DNA of 64,000 nt from positions 7,203,599 through 7,267,598 of the forward strand of contig JABAKD010000030.1 of NCBI GenBank assembly GCA_012845835.1, given 5' to 3'. The notes beneath the pieces were generated by a model. That model saw nothing but the letters and a program-made list of their open reading frames with translations, was not told the origin of the DNA and searched no databases. Positions 1-12,170 of this stretch are shown here, piece by piece (position 1 is the first letter of the stretch; each line of letters starts with the position of its first letter). This DNA is from Undaria pinnatifida (taxonomy: Eukaryota; Sar; Phaeophyceae; Laminariales; Alariaceae). A program made the position numbers and the translations under genes.

Positions 1-48
1 TTTTGTCCCCGTTGATGCAAAATCACTTTCACTTTGGTATTGGCGCAG

Positions 49-3000
49 GGGAGACCTGGATGCTACAGCATCGACGATATATCTGTCGGTGGCACGATCG
101 ACGTGTACGGTCGAAGTTTTCATGTGGTGGACGCGAACGGGGCCACTCGCCGCCTCCTCAGAGAGCGCTATGGCCGCGTTGAGGCGTCGGCAATACCCTT
201 CCCGGTCGATCGCTACTCGGTAGAGCGCAAGGAGTTTATGTCGCGACAGACCGGGTGCGATCCCACTGTCCAGCACAAAATCATCAAGGTGCGGCAGTAA
301 ATATTGTGCTTGGAGACAGCACCGGTTTTTCTTTGTAGATTTCTTATTACTGGCGTTGAGCTATGAGAAGCTCGAGGAGACAGGAAAGGAGGAGTGAGAC
401 CATGGGGGTGGGGTGAGGCTCACAGAGTTCGCTTCCTCCCAGCATTGCTGCTGTGCTCTCTTCTGGACCGTTACCTATGGAACGTACAAGGAACGTCCTA
501 TAATAGATGTTCTATATTCCTACGAGGGCTTAATGCGCTTACATCTATCTACTTTGTCCAAAGGAGGAACGGTCCATTAACGAGAACGCTCTTGTGGTAT
601 ACGCTAGCTAGATTCTACGGGTTATCGTCTCCACTCAGAGTATTCCGTTCAAAAGAACCTTCTTGTGGCCAATAGACCATGACTCTGCGGGCTATCTTAC
701 CGAATCTATTGCCAGCTATACTGGCACTCTATTACATTAGCTCACCCTGAATAGTCGTATATGCAGACCTCAAGATGGTCGAAGGGTGACGACAAATTTT
801 ATCCTAAAAGACCGGGAAAGGGGGTCGAAGATTCGGCTATTCGAAACAAAGATTTGAGGCTATAGATTCCCCCACACCTCGTAATGAGGCCTGAACGCCA
901 CGGATAGGACCATTCACGAGAGCAAATCGCTGAAAAAGCATAACAAGATAGAGGAAGACAGAACACCCAGAATGGAGCAACCTAAGTAGAGCAGCCAAAG
1001 CTGGAAGCGAAAAAGGAAACCTGAAGACTAAGCGACATCCTAGCGGTATCCTAGCGGTATATTGCCGTGGGGAAAAAAGGGATATGCAGATAGCTAGGGC
1101 GTCAATTCATGTGCACAAGCACATCGTGCAGACAGGTGGTCGAGACGGGTTTTGACCGGTTGTAAGGTTAATTTAATTTTTGAGTAACAGACGTGGGTGG
1201 TGGCTGCAGGTTTTCGTAGACGGGGTGTAAGTACATTTTTTCAGTAAAGTGAAACGTGTTTGGGTGGGAAAGCCGTGTGTACCAGACATTTGGTTAGACC
1301 GTGGCAGGACCTCGTAATACGAGCACTATGACTACAGCTCAAGGTTAGAGCACCCAACGCTTGAGCACTCCGAGTAGTCTATGACAGTGTTTGATGAGCG
1401 TTCAGCAAAAAAGAGGGCGATACCCCTGCATCCTTTCCCTCACACCTTCCCGGCATCACGACTCTTCCACAGATACCGCTAGGATACCGCTAGGATACCA
1501 CTAGGATACCGCTAGGATAGAGCTAGGATACAAACCCATGCTACGGTAGACGTGCGCCATTCTTTTCTCTGGGAATCCTCACTCTAGACATTCCATGCAC
1601 GTCACCAAAAACTGAACTTGGAGGGGGAAAAAAAGGGTCTACCTGCGATGAACAATCCCATTGCCTGCGCATGCACAACCAAATTTTACAAATCATGAAG
1701 GAAAAATTGCAACGATTTTGGAGCTAAGGCGCCCCGTCGTTCAGAAACCGTTTCAGCCAAAATGTGCTACCTTTATCGTGCCGCACGTCTGCGATGGGCA
1801 CTATCGTATGGCGGTGAATAAGGCGTACTCCTTACTACGAGTACTGCAGCCATGGCCACAGCAGGTTTGCCTGGGCACTGCCAATCGCCAGTTGAAAATC
1901 GTCTTCAACGCCCCAAGAGAGCTCGAGACTGTACCCTTGCGAGTGTTTCATTTGCCCATCAGTTCTACAGCACACCGCTCTCCCCTGCTCTGCGCTAATT
2001 TTTTGCACCGTGTTGTATAGAACGACATGAAAGTGTTCGCCGAAGCCGCTCTCGGCAACACGGTGGACAACAGCAAGAGGGCTGGCTTCATCAAGTATGA
2101 TCGAAACGTGCTGCGGTTCCACGCTGTGTGGGACGATCGCGAGAGCTTGTACGGCGACATCCAGCGATTCGAGGTGAGAGTATCATAACAGATTGCTGCT
2201 GTAGACTCTAGTACCGTTGCTTATGCATAGTAGTGGTGCACGACGACAAGCACAATAGAAAGCTCAAATCGTTGTCTATGTTTGTTTTTGCTCGTCGTCG
2301 ATGGCAGTTTTTAATCGTTGTCATGGATTGTTTTCGGCCCGAATTTTAAGCGCGCTCACTGAGAATACACTGGCGCTGTCGTGGAGAGCTACTACTTGAA
2401 ACACGCGTTTGTCTATGGACTCTCTCTGACCTCGTACGATTGCGTTCTTTCACGTAGCGCACACGTATCTATTTCTCGAGGTATGCTTCACGTTCGTTCG
2501 TAGTCTACCCCTGTATTAGCTATAACGTGCTATATACGAAATATCAACAACGTGTGGACTCTGGTGTCAGCTTTCGGGGAGACAAACACAGCCAGAAAGT
2601 TCAGAGATGCGGAGGATTAGGATTTTTCGTGCATCCTTGCTCCGCTGTCTCGTCATACACCCCATCGAACGACATCATCATCCATTGTCGCCTTGCAGGT
2701 CCACTACTTCCTTTCGGATGACACCATCGAGGTGCGCTCGGTGCATGGTCCCAACTCCGGAAGAGATCCCGTCCCGGTCATGGTGAAGAGGGGCAGAATC
2801 CCCAAATCCATTACCGGCGGTGCCTCGAGCGAGGCCTACCACTGGAGTGACTTCGACATCGGAGTAGAGGTAAGCACCTGACCACGATATACGATATGCC
2901 TATCATAGAACGGACTCTAATTTCTGATTCATAGACGATGTTTAATGCAAGGAAGCGGTTAGCCAAGGGGTCAAACCGACGACTCTTCAAAAATAAAATT

Positions 3001-6000
3001 TATACTCGTTTGGGCTGGCCGATGTTGTGTTACTTGCCCGACTGCTTGCGTGTTGACCTCGTGATTAGATTCTCTTTAGTTTTCAAGATATTTGTTTTGT
3101 GTTGTGTCTGGTAAATTCAACTTGCGGCACCCCAGCGATTCGAAGCCCACTACATCCCGAAGGGGAAGCTTGCATCGTGAATTTGACTAGTAGTTTTGGC
3201 GTAGGGGGGCAGTCGTTAGAGGGGTCAAGCCGCGGTCTCGTAGAATATTTGGTCACAGACGGATGTCGCTGGGGAGGGGTCGCACGCACAGACGAAAGCG
3301 CGTCAACCTTCGTGTCAAGTTACAGCAGTGTGTGATGCTTGGCTGATCCATACCTATGTCGGAGTCACCTCTTCGCCCGGATGAATTAATGAAGCACTCT
3401 TATTCAAGACAGAACCAAAAAGTATTCATCCGAAGGAGCCCATCCGTGTAGGTAGTACAGTGATGGCCTCTCTATATTGCCGTTTGAGCAGTGCCGGTTG
3501 CCCGCTACAGTGTTTGTGAAGTCGCTTGGTACTCATGGGAAGCACCAGTAGTGATGCACGCGGAGTAATGCCGAATGCCGCTGTAGTGCCGGTATTTCTC
3601 TCGATAGTGCACATACCGGCACTATTGAGGGGTCACTACTGTGGAATGACATCATTTTTAAATTCTAACTAAGTTAGAAGTAGTTACTCGGTGATCTGTA
3701 TGGCTGCCTCGTATACAGTGACCCGACCGACATATATGCAGATCGAAAGGCGGAACTTGTATCTAATGTGTACCTTCAAGCAACCAAACGCAACCCAACG
3801 TTACTATGTGCTGTCGAGCATGTGCTCTGACTCTATTACAGTGTCAGTCGGGCGCGTGCATTTCAGAACGACAACAAGCTGTCGATCGCGACGATGCAAG
3901 GAGAACGGCTGGCCGTGGGGCGACTCGGCTCAACCCCCCCTCCCTCCATTATCGCATCACGTAGTGTGAATATAGTAAGGCACCCACGAGGCATTTACAT
4001 GGTAATACCCATTGCTGTCTTTGGAGTGGCCATACCAGAAAACGAAGTAACGCAGTGGTGCTGTCATCCACAAGCAAGAAAGCAGGCACAAGATGCCGAA
4101 GTTCGTCTTACGAGCGGTTCTTAGCAGGATGCAGTTCACCCTTCATGCGGTTATTAAAAGGATGCAGTTCACCCTTCATGCGACCCGCCGAACACCTCAC
4201 GACGCTTCGCGCTTGATGCAAGCACTGTCTGCCTGGTTGGCGAAAACCCGACGTGCTCCGTCCTGGCATAGTAGGGATGCGAGGGTCTATGGTCATACGA
4301 CTACGGCCATGCGCAAACTGAATACACCCCCCCCCCCCAAGACCTTGACAATATTAAAAGGATAAAACATGTATTATGATGAATGTGATTGTACCACGCT
4401 AGAGTATGCAGGAGAAGTATGGGAAGGAAACGCGAGGTTCGTAAAATAATTGGAAGCAGTGCAGATGACAGCAGCTGAAAAGATACTAGGATGCTCAAGT
4501 ACGACGAGTAATGCAGTATTAACAGAAGAACTAGGAATGCACCCACTTGAAACCAACAGGGACGTGGGAAAGTTGAAATGACAATATAAATAAGGAATAT
4601 GCCAGAAAAGAGGCTGCCAGCCATAGCTGATAGGGCTGTATGGGAGAAAATAACAAAGGGCGAGCTGGAATAAAATGGGATACCGCAGTCGAGAAAATAT
4701 GAAAGAATTTAGAAGGAGGTCAAGACGAGGTACTGTCTATAGAGAAGTTCGTTGGGTACAAAACTGAAGTAAAAGAAAAATAATAGAATAAAGGAAAAGG
4801 CTAGCGCCAAGAAGTAAGGTGAAATAGGATAAACACTTGCAGATGTGCGGGAGGTTGAGGGAAGATATTGGAATGGAAACGTGTTTGCGCGACCCAATGG
4901 ACTACGCGAAAAAGCTGAAACTGAGATTCCGTGTAGGGGACACCTACCAGAAAGAAGAAAGACGTATACCAGCAGTCGGGAGGAGGAGGACGTGGAGGCA
5001 CGTATGTACCCATGTGGCACAACGATAGAGAGTAGGACTCACATAGTAAGAGAATGCAAATTATACAAGGAGGAACTGGATGTGTTAGAGGAGGAGATGA
5101 GGCAATTAGACGTATGTGACATGGAAGTGTTTTGTAGACTAGAGAGCAGCGAGAAAACGATCGCTATCCTGGGATATTGATGGTGGCCACAGACGGCGAA
5201 ACAGGACGGGGATAGGATAAGCAAACAGTTTCTATGCAATATATGGAAGAAGCGTAATGCGCGCCCAAATGTTGGAGGTGTTTCTATTAGGAGTAGGAAC
5301 GGTGCTCCGTCTCGAAAGGGATGCGTGGTCAATGACAAAATGACTAAGGCAAGCAATAAACGCGTACGCCCCCCCCCCCCATTCTTGCCAATGCTGCGCA
5401 CTCTGTCGTTGTAGCTGAATCTGTACGAGCGATCTCTTGTCCTCGCGCCACTACAACCACCACAAACAACACAAACACTACAAAAACACCACTACCACCA
5501 CCACCACCACCACCACCACCACCACCACCCCTCTAACTGCACACCTATTTTTTGACCTTGCTGCATACTATGCCGTGGAATACCTTGCTGCACACTCTGT
5601 CTTGGTATCTTAGCTGAACCTGTACGAGCGACCGCTGGTTCTCGTGGACGCCGACGGCCACACAAGGGAGTTCTACGCGAGCAAAGGCATGCGATTGGGG
5701 CAGCCTACCCAGCCCGCGCCGACCCCCGAGCCCGTGTACGAGCCCCCCGTGCTCCCTCCGTCCGTGGACACTTTCACCGCTGGAGATGACGATGAAGACG
5801 TGGTATCACGATCGACCTCGCTCATCCCTAGCCCGCCGCGCAAGATCCGCGGCGAAGACGTCATGTTTCGCTACACGGCCGAGCTCAGGTGAGTAGTATT
5901 TATATTTTTGTTTGCAAGCGGCGGCGGCGGTGCACCTGTGGAAACAACGGCGAGTCTCGTACAACGACACTTGTTTTAGACGGAGGGCCGGCAGTAAGTT

Positions 6001-8458
6001 CAGTGCGCAGCATGCTCATGCAGCCGCGTATAATCGGTGCGAAACAAAACAGGTATGCTTTAGACACGCAACGTCGCCGTATTGACATTCAAGTGTTCGT
6101 CGGACGCATTACCACCGAAGTATGTTTCCCTTCCTGGGGCACGTGCGTATGGTCGCCACTATACCATGCCCCCCCGGACGTTTTAAAGAAAACGCGTTCT
6201 GCTCTGCCTCGCGCCGAAAACTCACTGCGACGTGACCAGGACCGAGTTTCCTGAAGACGAGGGACGGCGTTTTATCGTCACCTACCACAAAGCGGATCGG
6301 ACCGTCGTGGTGCGCGAGCCCCCGAAGAGGAACAGCGGGATAATGGGCGGAAATTTCCTCAGCCGCATGAAGGTGTGTACATCTCGTTGCGCTTCAAACT
6401 TGCACACACGGAACCATCCCGCGGTTGAGGTGCAGCAGATTCTAAGAGTTTTATGAGCTCCTAACACGAGGAGCTCAACATCTCACAGGCCGAAACCTGA
6501 CTTCGACAAGGCATTTATTCGCGCAACCCGACCAAGGGTCTATGCCCTATTAATAGTCCAAAAACAAGTTATGATAGTTAAAAGTATTATGCTATGTTAG
6601 TAACCAGTAGTTCTCACTTGAGGAGCTCAACCATTTAGAATTACCAAAAGGTCAGAACACCAAAACATATGGTCCAAAAACTGCAACCACTATCGCACTA
6701 TAGAGGGATGGAGGGATCACGGCATGGTAGGGTAGGGTCTCGACACAGACGAGGCAGATCGTCAACCTTCTCATGTCTCGGAGCGACGACGGAAATATTT
6801 TTTTGGTTTCCCTCGGGAGTCGTCGGCAAGGTGTCTCTTGCTATGTTAGGGCCACACAGCCAACATTTTATCATGATTATGATTGTATGTTACTTCCTTA
6901 GTTGTGGTATGCATGCAATAATTCACGGCATGGGCTTCGACTTCGATCGTTGATAACATTCCCAGAAATAATCGTAAGGGGTTTTGAAACGCGTGCCACT
7001 AACACCTGCATCATGGGCAGACACAAACGTTTTGTGGCAATGAAGAAGCAGAAGTGGGGGTCGTCATTGACCGACCCGCGCTGCTTGGTCGTGCGTACCG
7101 TTATGTAGCCCCGACACACTACCATGTACAAAGAGCCTGAGGCTTTAACCGCTCCGCCATTTTGTTTTTGCTCTGTTTAATGTTTTTCTCTCTGGCGGAT
7201 GGGTAGAAATCAACCTTAAGCCCGTTAGTTCCGCGTATACATCGCGTGTCAATTCAAGTCGGCTGCTTAAACAACGATGCCACCGTTGAACCCACAGCGT
7301 ATGTACTTCGAAGTATTGGCGGCTCTAACTACTTTGGATGCGCTTGGCAAACCACCCTCTATCGTCTACCGAATTGGTAGGTGCGAGACACCGCAGGAAA
7401 TATCATCACGGAGGGGGCCTTCTACGTCGGCGCCGAGGTGACCTTCCACGGGCACTGCTTCCGGGTCACGGGTGCTGACGACAAGACCCTGCGCCTCATG
7501 GAGGAGAGAGCCGCCAGCGTGTTTGTGTACTCTGACCCCGTTCACGCGGCGGAGGTTCTCGCCGGTGCAATCGGCGGACGGACCGGTGAACTCAGGGCCT
7601 CCCTCCGGGGGGGAGAGCACAAGGTGAGCACTCGTAGTATATGGACACTATTGTTGTACACAGTTGTACAGCATGAGGCAAGAAGAGCAAACTATCGTGG
7701 GGGGAGGGGGGAGGGGACGGGGGGGGGGGGGCTAACTCACTTGTTGGTTGCTTTAACCGTTTGGCCATTGACCACGCAGCCCCTTTCGAGACGGTGCGCC
7801 GTTCCTACTCCTTATAGAGACACCTCCAACATTTCGGCGTTACGCTTGAGAGTTCGTGTTTATCATATCTCCTTCCTCTTCGGCCGTCTCTGGCCATCAT
7901 CTATCTCCTGGATAGGTAATGGGGGAAGGCACACAAAGTATACCCGTACGTCACAAAATGAAGACAGGAAGAAGGGGAGGCGGGGTAAAAGCGATGGCGC
8001 AAAAGTGCAGACGCCTTGAGCGGGCGATGCATATACGAAAGGATATCATTTTGAGGATGGGGACGGTTATGTTAAGTGCTTGGTATGACACGCTTTCTTA
8101 CGAAGCGGCGTTGACACGCAGGCATCAGGGAAAGATGTCAACCGGATTTGCATCACGAGCACCAGAGATCGAAGACAGGACGGGTACGCAACCCTGCCCT
8201 CTAATCACACGTCTCCGTCCTTATTTCGATATTACTTCCGTCGTTTGTCATTGCCTGCCACGCTAGGACCTGGCAGAAGCGTCTTTCGCAGCCCTACGGC
8301 GGTCGCTTCAGAGCATCGGGGTGGAGTTTGGGCCGACGGTGCCGGAGCAAGCCCTGATAACCCTCATGCGCGCCGTGGGGGGGGACGCGTCTTCGGCACC
8401 GTACGAGCTTCTCGTCGACAGGCTCGAGGAGCCAGGCGGCTTCCAGCACGGCTTGTAG
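49..8458 (+). CDS. DM10-domain axonemal protein (RIB72/EFHC1-like), 5' partial
   Basis: Seven exons join with matching phases: 49-288, 2021-2173, 2699-2869, 5614-5888, 6240-6372, 7381-7623 and 8267-8458 (TAG 8456-8458), giving 468 residues in the window. All introns are GT-AG, and all are phase 0 except the one after 5888 (phase 2). Exon 1 opens inside a first DM10 domain (YSIDDISVGGTIDVYGRSF). Exons 2-4 hold a second: VLRFHAVWDD, VHYFLSDDTIEVRSV, then LNLYERPLVLVDADGHTREF. Exons 5-6 hold a third: VVVREPPKRNSGIMGGNFL, then FYVGAEVTFHGHCF. The last exon is a short helical tail where relatives carry EF-hands. Three DM10 domains define the RIB72/EFHC family, microtubule inner proteins of doublet microtubules in cilia and flagella; brown algal zoospores and gametes are flagellated. 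The start codon lies left of the window. Introns 1, 3 and 6 carry repeats or LINE pieces. The family call is strong; exact orthology is not settled. Confidence 0.92.
372..905 (+). repeat. Dispersed repeat X, copy A (intron 1 of the DM10 gene)
   Basis: About 530 bases closely resemble 35655-36180 by eye (shared blocks such as GGAACGTACAAGGAACGT and GAACCTTCTTGTGGCCAATA), and more weakly 30369-30650. No coding sequence is apparent. It is probably a piece of a non-autonomous transposable element; class unknown. Confidence 0.7.
1031..1532. repeat. Short repeats of ATACCGCTAGG in opposite orientations
   Basis: Two copies read TCCTAGCGGTA at about 1037-1062. About 420 bases later a run of near-identical units reads ATACCGCTAGG in the reverse orientation (about 1480-1532, four to five units). 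The arrangement could mark the ends of a foldback or MITE-like insertion inside intron 1. Confidence 0.5.
4126..4182. repeat. Tandem duplication of a 24-bp unit
   Basis: The unit starting AGGATGCAGTTCACCC occurs at 4126-4149 and again at 4159-4182 within intron 3 of the DM10 gene. No function is apparent. Confidence 0.8.
4350..5380 (+). mobile_element. LINE-A, 5'-truncated copy in intron 3 of the DM10 gene
   Basis: The sequence aligns by eye with the 3' part of the longer LINE-A copy at 19066-20075, including the stretch encoding LEYAGEVWEGN and the 3' block ending in GTACGCCCCC. It keeps no intact reading frame: the reverse-transcriptase end is broken by stops and frameshifts. The element lies in the sense orientation of the host gene and ends in a C-run at about 5369-5380. 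It represents only the last kilobase of the element, as expected for incomplete target-primed reverse transcription. Confidence 0.8.
5395..5645 (+). repeat. Duplicated 3' splice site and start of DM10 exon 4
   Basis: 5395-5450 repeats 5588-5645 (the true acceptor and first codons of exon 4), offset by about 199 bases. Both have a TAG followed by codons for LNLYER. The upstream copy diverges into a CCA microsatellite that would soon end translation, so the downstream copy is the one that continues the DM10 domain. Confidence 0.75.
5474..5528 (+). repeat. (CCA)n microsatellite
   Basis: A run of CCA/ACC triplets, with a few interruptions on its left side, lies in intron 3 just upstream of exon 4. 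Confidence 0.9.
7725..7925 (-). mobile_element. LINE-A 3' end, antisense, in intron 6 of the DM10 gene
   Basis: The reverse complement matches 19870-20075: the block around ATGTTGGAGGTGTCT, then GTCTCGAAAGGGG, then GTGGTCAATGGCCAAACG, ending in a long C-run (seen as G-run on the + strand at about 7712-7730). It is about 200 bases, non-coding and strongly 5'-truncated. Confidence 0.8.
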
Positions 8459-9005
8459 TGCGCATAATACGTTTGTATGCACACATGAAACGGTCGAGGA
8501 GAGTTTTCGGTCTTGGTGTTCCGCAACGCTCACTAGCACGCACCACTTCGTAACGCTTTCTGTGAATAACAGAATAGCAAAATAGCAGACATGTCACGTC
8601 ACGGTAGCCCGTTTGGGGACTGGCTTTGAATCACCACGAAAATTGTGTCGACAGTGTTCACGAGTACTAGCACATGACGATGAGGACAGCAGATGCTACC
8701 GTGCGGTAGAGTAGAGATGCAAGTTTTTGGCCAACTTTTTGGATTTATGTATATGACGGGCTTCTCAGATGAACTACAAATATACGCATGTGGAACCCCG
8801 TTTAGGTTTCCTTTTTGTTGTTGGTGTGTGTGCAAACCTAGCTCATGGGAGGGGATCTTGATTGTCGATCATCGATATCAAGTGAACAATATCAGACGCA
8901 TGCTACGATATAGAGGAGCATCACATTTTTTCTGAAGTTCCTCAATTTTGGAGCTTAAGACCTCTCCCAAAAACTGATTCGGAGAAAAATCGAAACTCCT
9001 ACCTG
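8459..9005. other. Intergenic stretch after the DM10 gene
   Basis: This lies between the DM10 stop codon and the reversed copia fragment. It should hold the 3' UTR of the DM10 gene. No ORF, RNA gene or clear LTR was recognised in it. Confidence 0.5.
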
Positions 9006-9039
9006 TCATGGATCATGTGTGATACCCTGGCACGGTGGT

Positions 9040-9705
9040 TTAAGAGGCTGTGTCGTCAACGTTAGTCGAGGTGATGGCACGGAGCGAGAGGATAGCCTGA
9101 AAGACGAAGTGCTTCCGAGATGTAGAGAAGATGTTGAATAGTACAACGGTGGACTTTCCGTTGTCCGGGTTGTTGGCCCAGTTGGAGTCCAAAAAGACTG
9201 CAAGCTTGAAGCCTGCCCTCTTGTACGTAATGCTGAAGTGGGTTGTCCCCGCGAGGTAGCGAAGAGTGTGCTTCGCCGCCACCACGTGGATCTTGCTGGG
9301 TTTCGCCATCGGACGAGCCAGTTGACCAACGGCATACATGATGTGGTACCTTAACAATTGGGAAACATACATCAGGCACCCCACGATGCCCTGGTAGCGC
9401 TTCTTTTCTTCCTCGTCCAGCAGAGTCTCGTCAGGCTGCTGGTTAGAGAGTTCGAGACCGTACCCCGGCGTGTTGGTCGGCTGGCATTCCGACCTTCCGA
9501 ACCTCTCCAGGATGGACTTGGAGTAAGCCTCTTGAGAGATTGTGAGAGTGCCACGCTCAAGGTCTCGTTTTATCTCCATGCCCAAGACGAGCGACACCGC
9601 TCCCATGTCGGTCGTCTTGAAACGCTGCTTCAAATTCTCTTTCACCATCGCCATGGCGTTAGAGTTGTTGCTGGCCAGAAGGAGATCGTCCACGTAGAGG
9701 GTCAA
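9040..9705 (-). pseudogene. Copia reverse transcriptase C-terminal part and RNase H
   Basis: The translation opens with LYVDDLLLAS, the catalytic YVDD box of copia reverse transcriptases. It continues through the thumb region (YQGIVGCLMYVSQLLRYH) to an RNase H-like segment (AVFLDSNWANNPDNGKST). The usual D-A-D-W-A motif of copia RNase H has become D-S-N-W-A, so the RNase H site has lost an acidic residue. The upstream reading frame joins only by a frameshift near 9705. Confidence 0.88.
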
Positions 9706-11096
9706 GTAGATCCGAACACCGTCGTGATCTTACAAGTAAACACACGTGTCGGACTGAAGCGGAACGAAGCCGATCTCGAAACGGCGGGATCGATGGTGTT
9801 GAACCAGTTCCCGGGGCTTTGAGCCAGCCCGTAAAGGCTCTTCTCTAACTGCATCACTAGCTCACCTCCATCCTTGTCCTTGACCTCGAAGCCAGGCGGC
9901 TGCTCGACGAACACCAACTCCTGGATATCCGCGTACAGGCAGGAAATTGAGACGCCCATCTGGTGTAGAAGCAGGCCGAAGCGCATGGCTATGCAGCATA
10001 CGATCCGCACGCTCTGAATCATGCACACCGGGGCGTAGATGCTGCCAGAGTCAAGGCCAGGAACTTGGTTCCAACCTTGAGTCACTCCACGAGCCTTGAA
10101 GGAGCCGTCCGCCTTGCGCTTGAACACCCATTTCGAATTGACTCGCTTCCGTCCAGCGGGAACGGCAGAGCGCGGAACAAGATTGTAAACTTGACGATCT
10201 TTAAGACTCGCGATCTCGCGTTCTGCTGCTGCGTTCCACTGGGCGGCTTCGAGCGTGGCCCACGCTTCCTTGATTGTCCGTGGAACATTCGGTTGCGTTG
10301 TTCCCACAGCGTACGCGTATTCCGTGAAGCCAAATGTACCGTCCATGTGGGCGACGTCGGGAAACTCCCCCTTCACGGTAAACGCGTAGGAGAGGCGATG
10401 AAGCCCGCTGATGGTCTTTGCAGTGGGTACGCTCGATACAGACCTGGTGGTTGCAGGCGTCGACGTGGAACCTCGTCCACCACGAGTACCACGTCCACGT
10501 GCAGACCCGCTGCCGCGTCCATCGCGCTGCGTGATGCCTCCCCGCGCAGATCCACCACGCGGAGCAGACCTGGTGACTGCAGGCGTCGGCGCGGAACCTC
10601 GCCCACCACGAGACGAACCGCGTCCACGCACAGAACCACCCTGCGGTGCAGTACCAGACAGAGCAGAACCAGCGGGCGATGAACCAAGCGGCGGCGCCGG
10701 ACAAGGTGACGATCCAGGAGAAGACGCATCGTTGACCGGCACCGGGGGACCGACTCCCCCCGGCGGGGCAGGGCTATCTTCCTCAGGCGTACCACCAGAA
10801 GTCCCAGGCGCATCGTTGGCAGGAGTAGATCCAGCAGGTGCAAGTCCAAGATCACGGTTGGTTGTCTCACAAATTTGTTCGAGAAGCTCAATCTCAGACA
10901 GATCCCCGACGGCATCCCCAACGGCACGTTCAGGCGAGAGCAAATCAGCCGAGTGGTTGAAAGTGTAGTTTCGCACGTGTCTTAGCATGTCGTCGTGGTC
11001 GTCGTACGTGAAATCCCCGTCGTCAAAACCGCGCGCGTCCAACGAGGGCGCGACAAAAGGCGTCTCAATGAAGATAACATTTTGACTCACCCACAC
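9702..11096 (-). pseudogene. Copia integrase-RT linker and reverse transcriptase N-terminal part
   Basis: An acidic start (DDGDFTYDDHDD) is followed by a long low-complexity linker rich in Gly, Arg, Ser and Pro. Then come the RT landmarks WNAAAEREIASLKD, SKWVFKRKADGSFKARGV, PGLDSGSIYAPV and VEQPPGFEV. The catalytic-aspartate region that normally reads M-D-V-x-T-A-F-L is MGVSISCLYADI here, so a key residue is lost; the forward-strand fragment at 11908-12170 keeps MDASTAFLYADI. The copy is therefore not active. Confidence 0.85.
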
Positions 11097-11930
11097 ACGT
11101 CACGTCTCAGAGTTGTAGATCCGGTAGGACTTGCTTTCCTCACTGAATCCGACGAGCCGGCCTTTCCAAGCACGATGCTCCAGCTTATTGGTGTGGACCT
11201 CTTCGTGCACGAACACCCGGGACCCGACACCCGGAGATGGCCGAGATAGGCATCTTTGCCGTAGAGCGCCTTGTACGGCGTCCCGTTTTGCAAAGCTGCG
11301 TGAGGAGTCCGGTTGCTCAGGTAGACGGCCGTCTGCATCAGCTCCCCCCAAAGGAAGTTCGGAAGTGTCGAGTCGGCGAGAAAACAGCGCACGATGTTCA
11401 AAATCGTCCGGCCCGCACGCTCGTTCGCTCCGATCTGCTGAGGGGTGTTCGGAGAGGCAAACTCCAGCTTGATGCCGACGTCTTGACAGTACTGACGGAA
11501 CTCCGCACTCGTGAATTCCGTGCCGCGGTCCCCGCGGAGGGTATGGATGCGCTCGCCGATAGGAATCACGGTCTTCTTGACGAACACCGCAAGGGCGTCC
11601 ACAGAGCAGGTCTTGTCCTTCATGAGCACCACCACCTCCTTCCACTTGGTTTGCTGGTCAACGAACTTGACGGCGTATTTGAACCCGCCCAAAGATTTAG
11701 GCGTGAAGGGGCCGAGGGTGTCGACGGATACGAGCTGGAAAGAGCGTAGAACATTGTAGGTGGCCTGCTTGGGGTGAGGTTGTTGTGCGCTCTTCCCGAG
11801 TGGGCAGGTACTACAGTTCTTAAGGTCGCCGGTGTAGTCGACACCGCTAGCCGGCTCCTTCCTCAGGACGTCCAACTCTTGTGGTTGATGTGTACCATGC
11901 GCCGGTGCCACAGCAATGGGTGTTCAAGCG
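11087..11930 (-). pseudogene. Copia integrase (HHCC zinc domain and DDE core)
   Basis: The core shows VSVDTLGPF, LRGDRGTEF and QQIGANERAGRT, which supply the D, D and E of an rve integrase. Cys residues of the zinc domain lie in CSTCPLGK. The matching histidines (LLWHRRMVHIN) are in another frame just upstream, so a small indel near 11.89 kb breaks the HHCC domain. The fragment ends at the inversion junction. Confidence 0.88.
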
Positions 11931-12170
11931 CAAGGCGGACGGCTCCTTCAAGGCTCGTGTAGTGGCTCAAGGTTGGAACCAAGTTCCTGGCCTTGACTCT
12001 GGCAGCATCTGTGCTCCGGTGTGCATTATTCAGAGCGTGCGGATCGTATGCTGCATAGCCGTGCATTTCGGTCTGCTTCTACACCAGATGGACGCCTCAA
12101 CTGCCTTCCTGTACGCGGATATCCAAGAGTCGGTGTTCTTTGTGTATGTAACTGGCGACCGAAATCTCCT
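11908..12170 (+). mobile_element. Copia reverse transcriptase fragment in forward orientation
   Basis: The translation QWVFKRKADGSFKARVV, PGLDSGSICAPVC and QMDASTAFLYADIQESVFF matches the RT part encoded on the opposite strand at about 9930-10130. The two therefore form an inverted repeat of roughly 200 bases or more. The similarity fades after about 12140-12170. It overlaps the last bases of the reversed integrase, so the junction is near 11.92 kb. Confidence 0.85.

Larger units (their letters stand above)
9006..11930 (-). mobile_element. Ty1/copia retrotransposon pol fragment, reversed and decayed
   Basis: Read on the minus strand the order is integrase, linker, reverse transcriptase, RNase H, which is the copia order. 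No matching Gag or protease lies upstream on this strand; instead at about 11.92 kb the sequence switches to forward-strand copia DNA. No long terminal repeat was recognised at the lower-coordinate end. Frameshifts and stops separate the domains, so this copy is dead. Confidence 0.9.

Noticed and set aside
1661-2020. 119-codon frame at the end of DM10 intron 1
   Set aside because: It ends at the acceptor TAG of exon 2 and has no recognisable content; intronic.
10411-10968. Plus-strand Pro/Arg-rich frames opposite the copia linker
   Set aside because: They are shadows of the Gly/Arg/Ser-rich linker encoded on the minus strand between integrase and RT.
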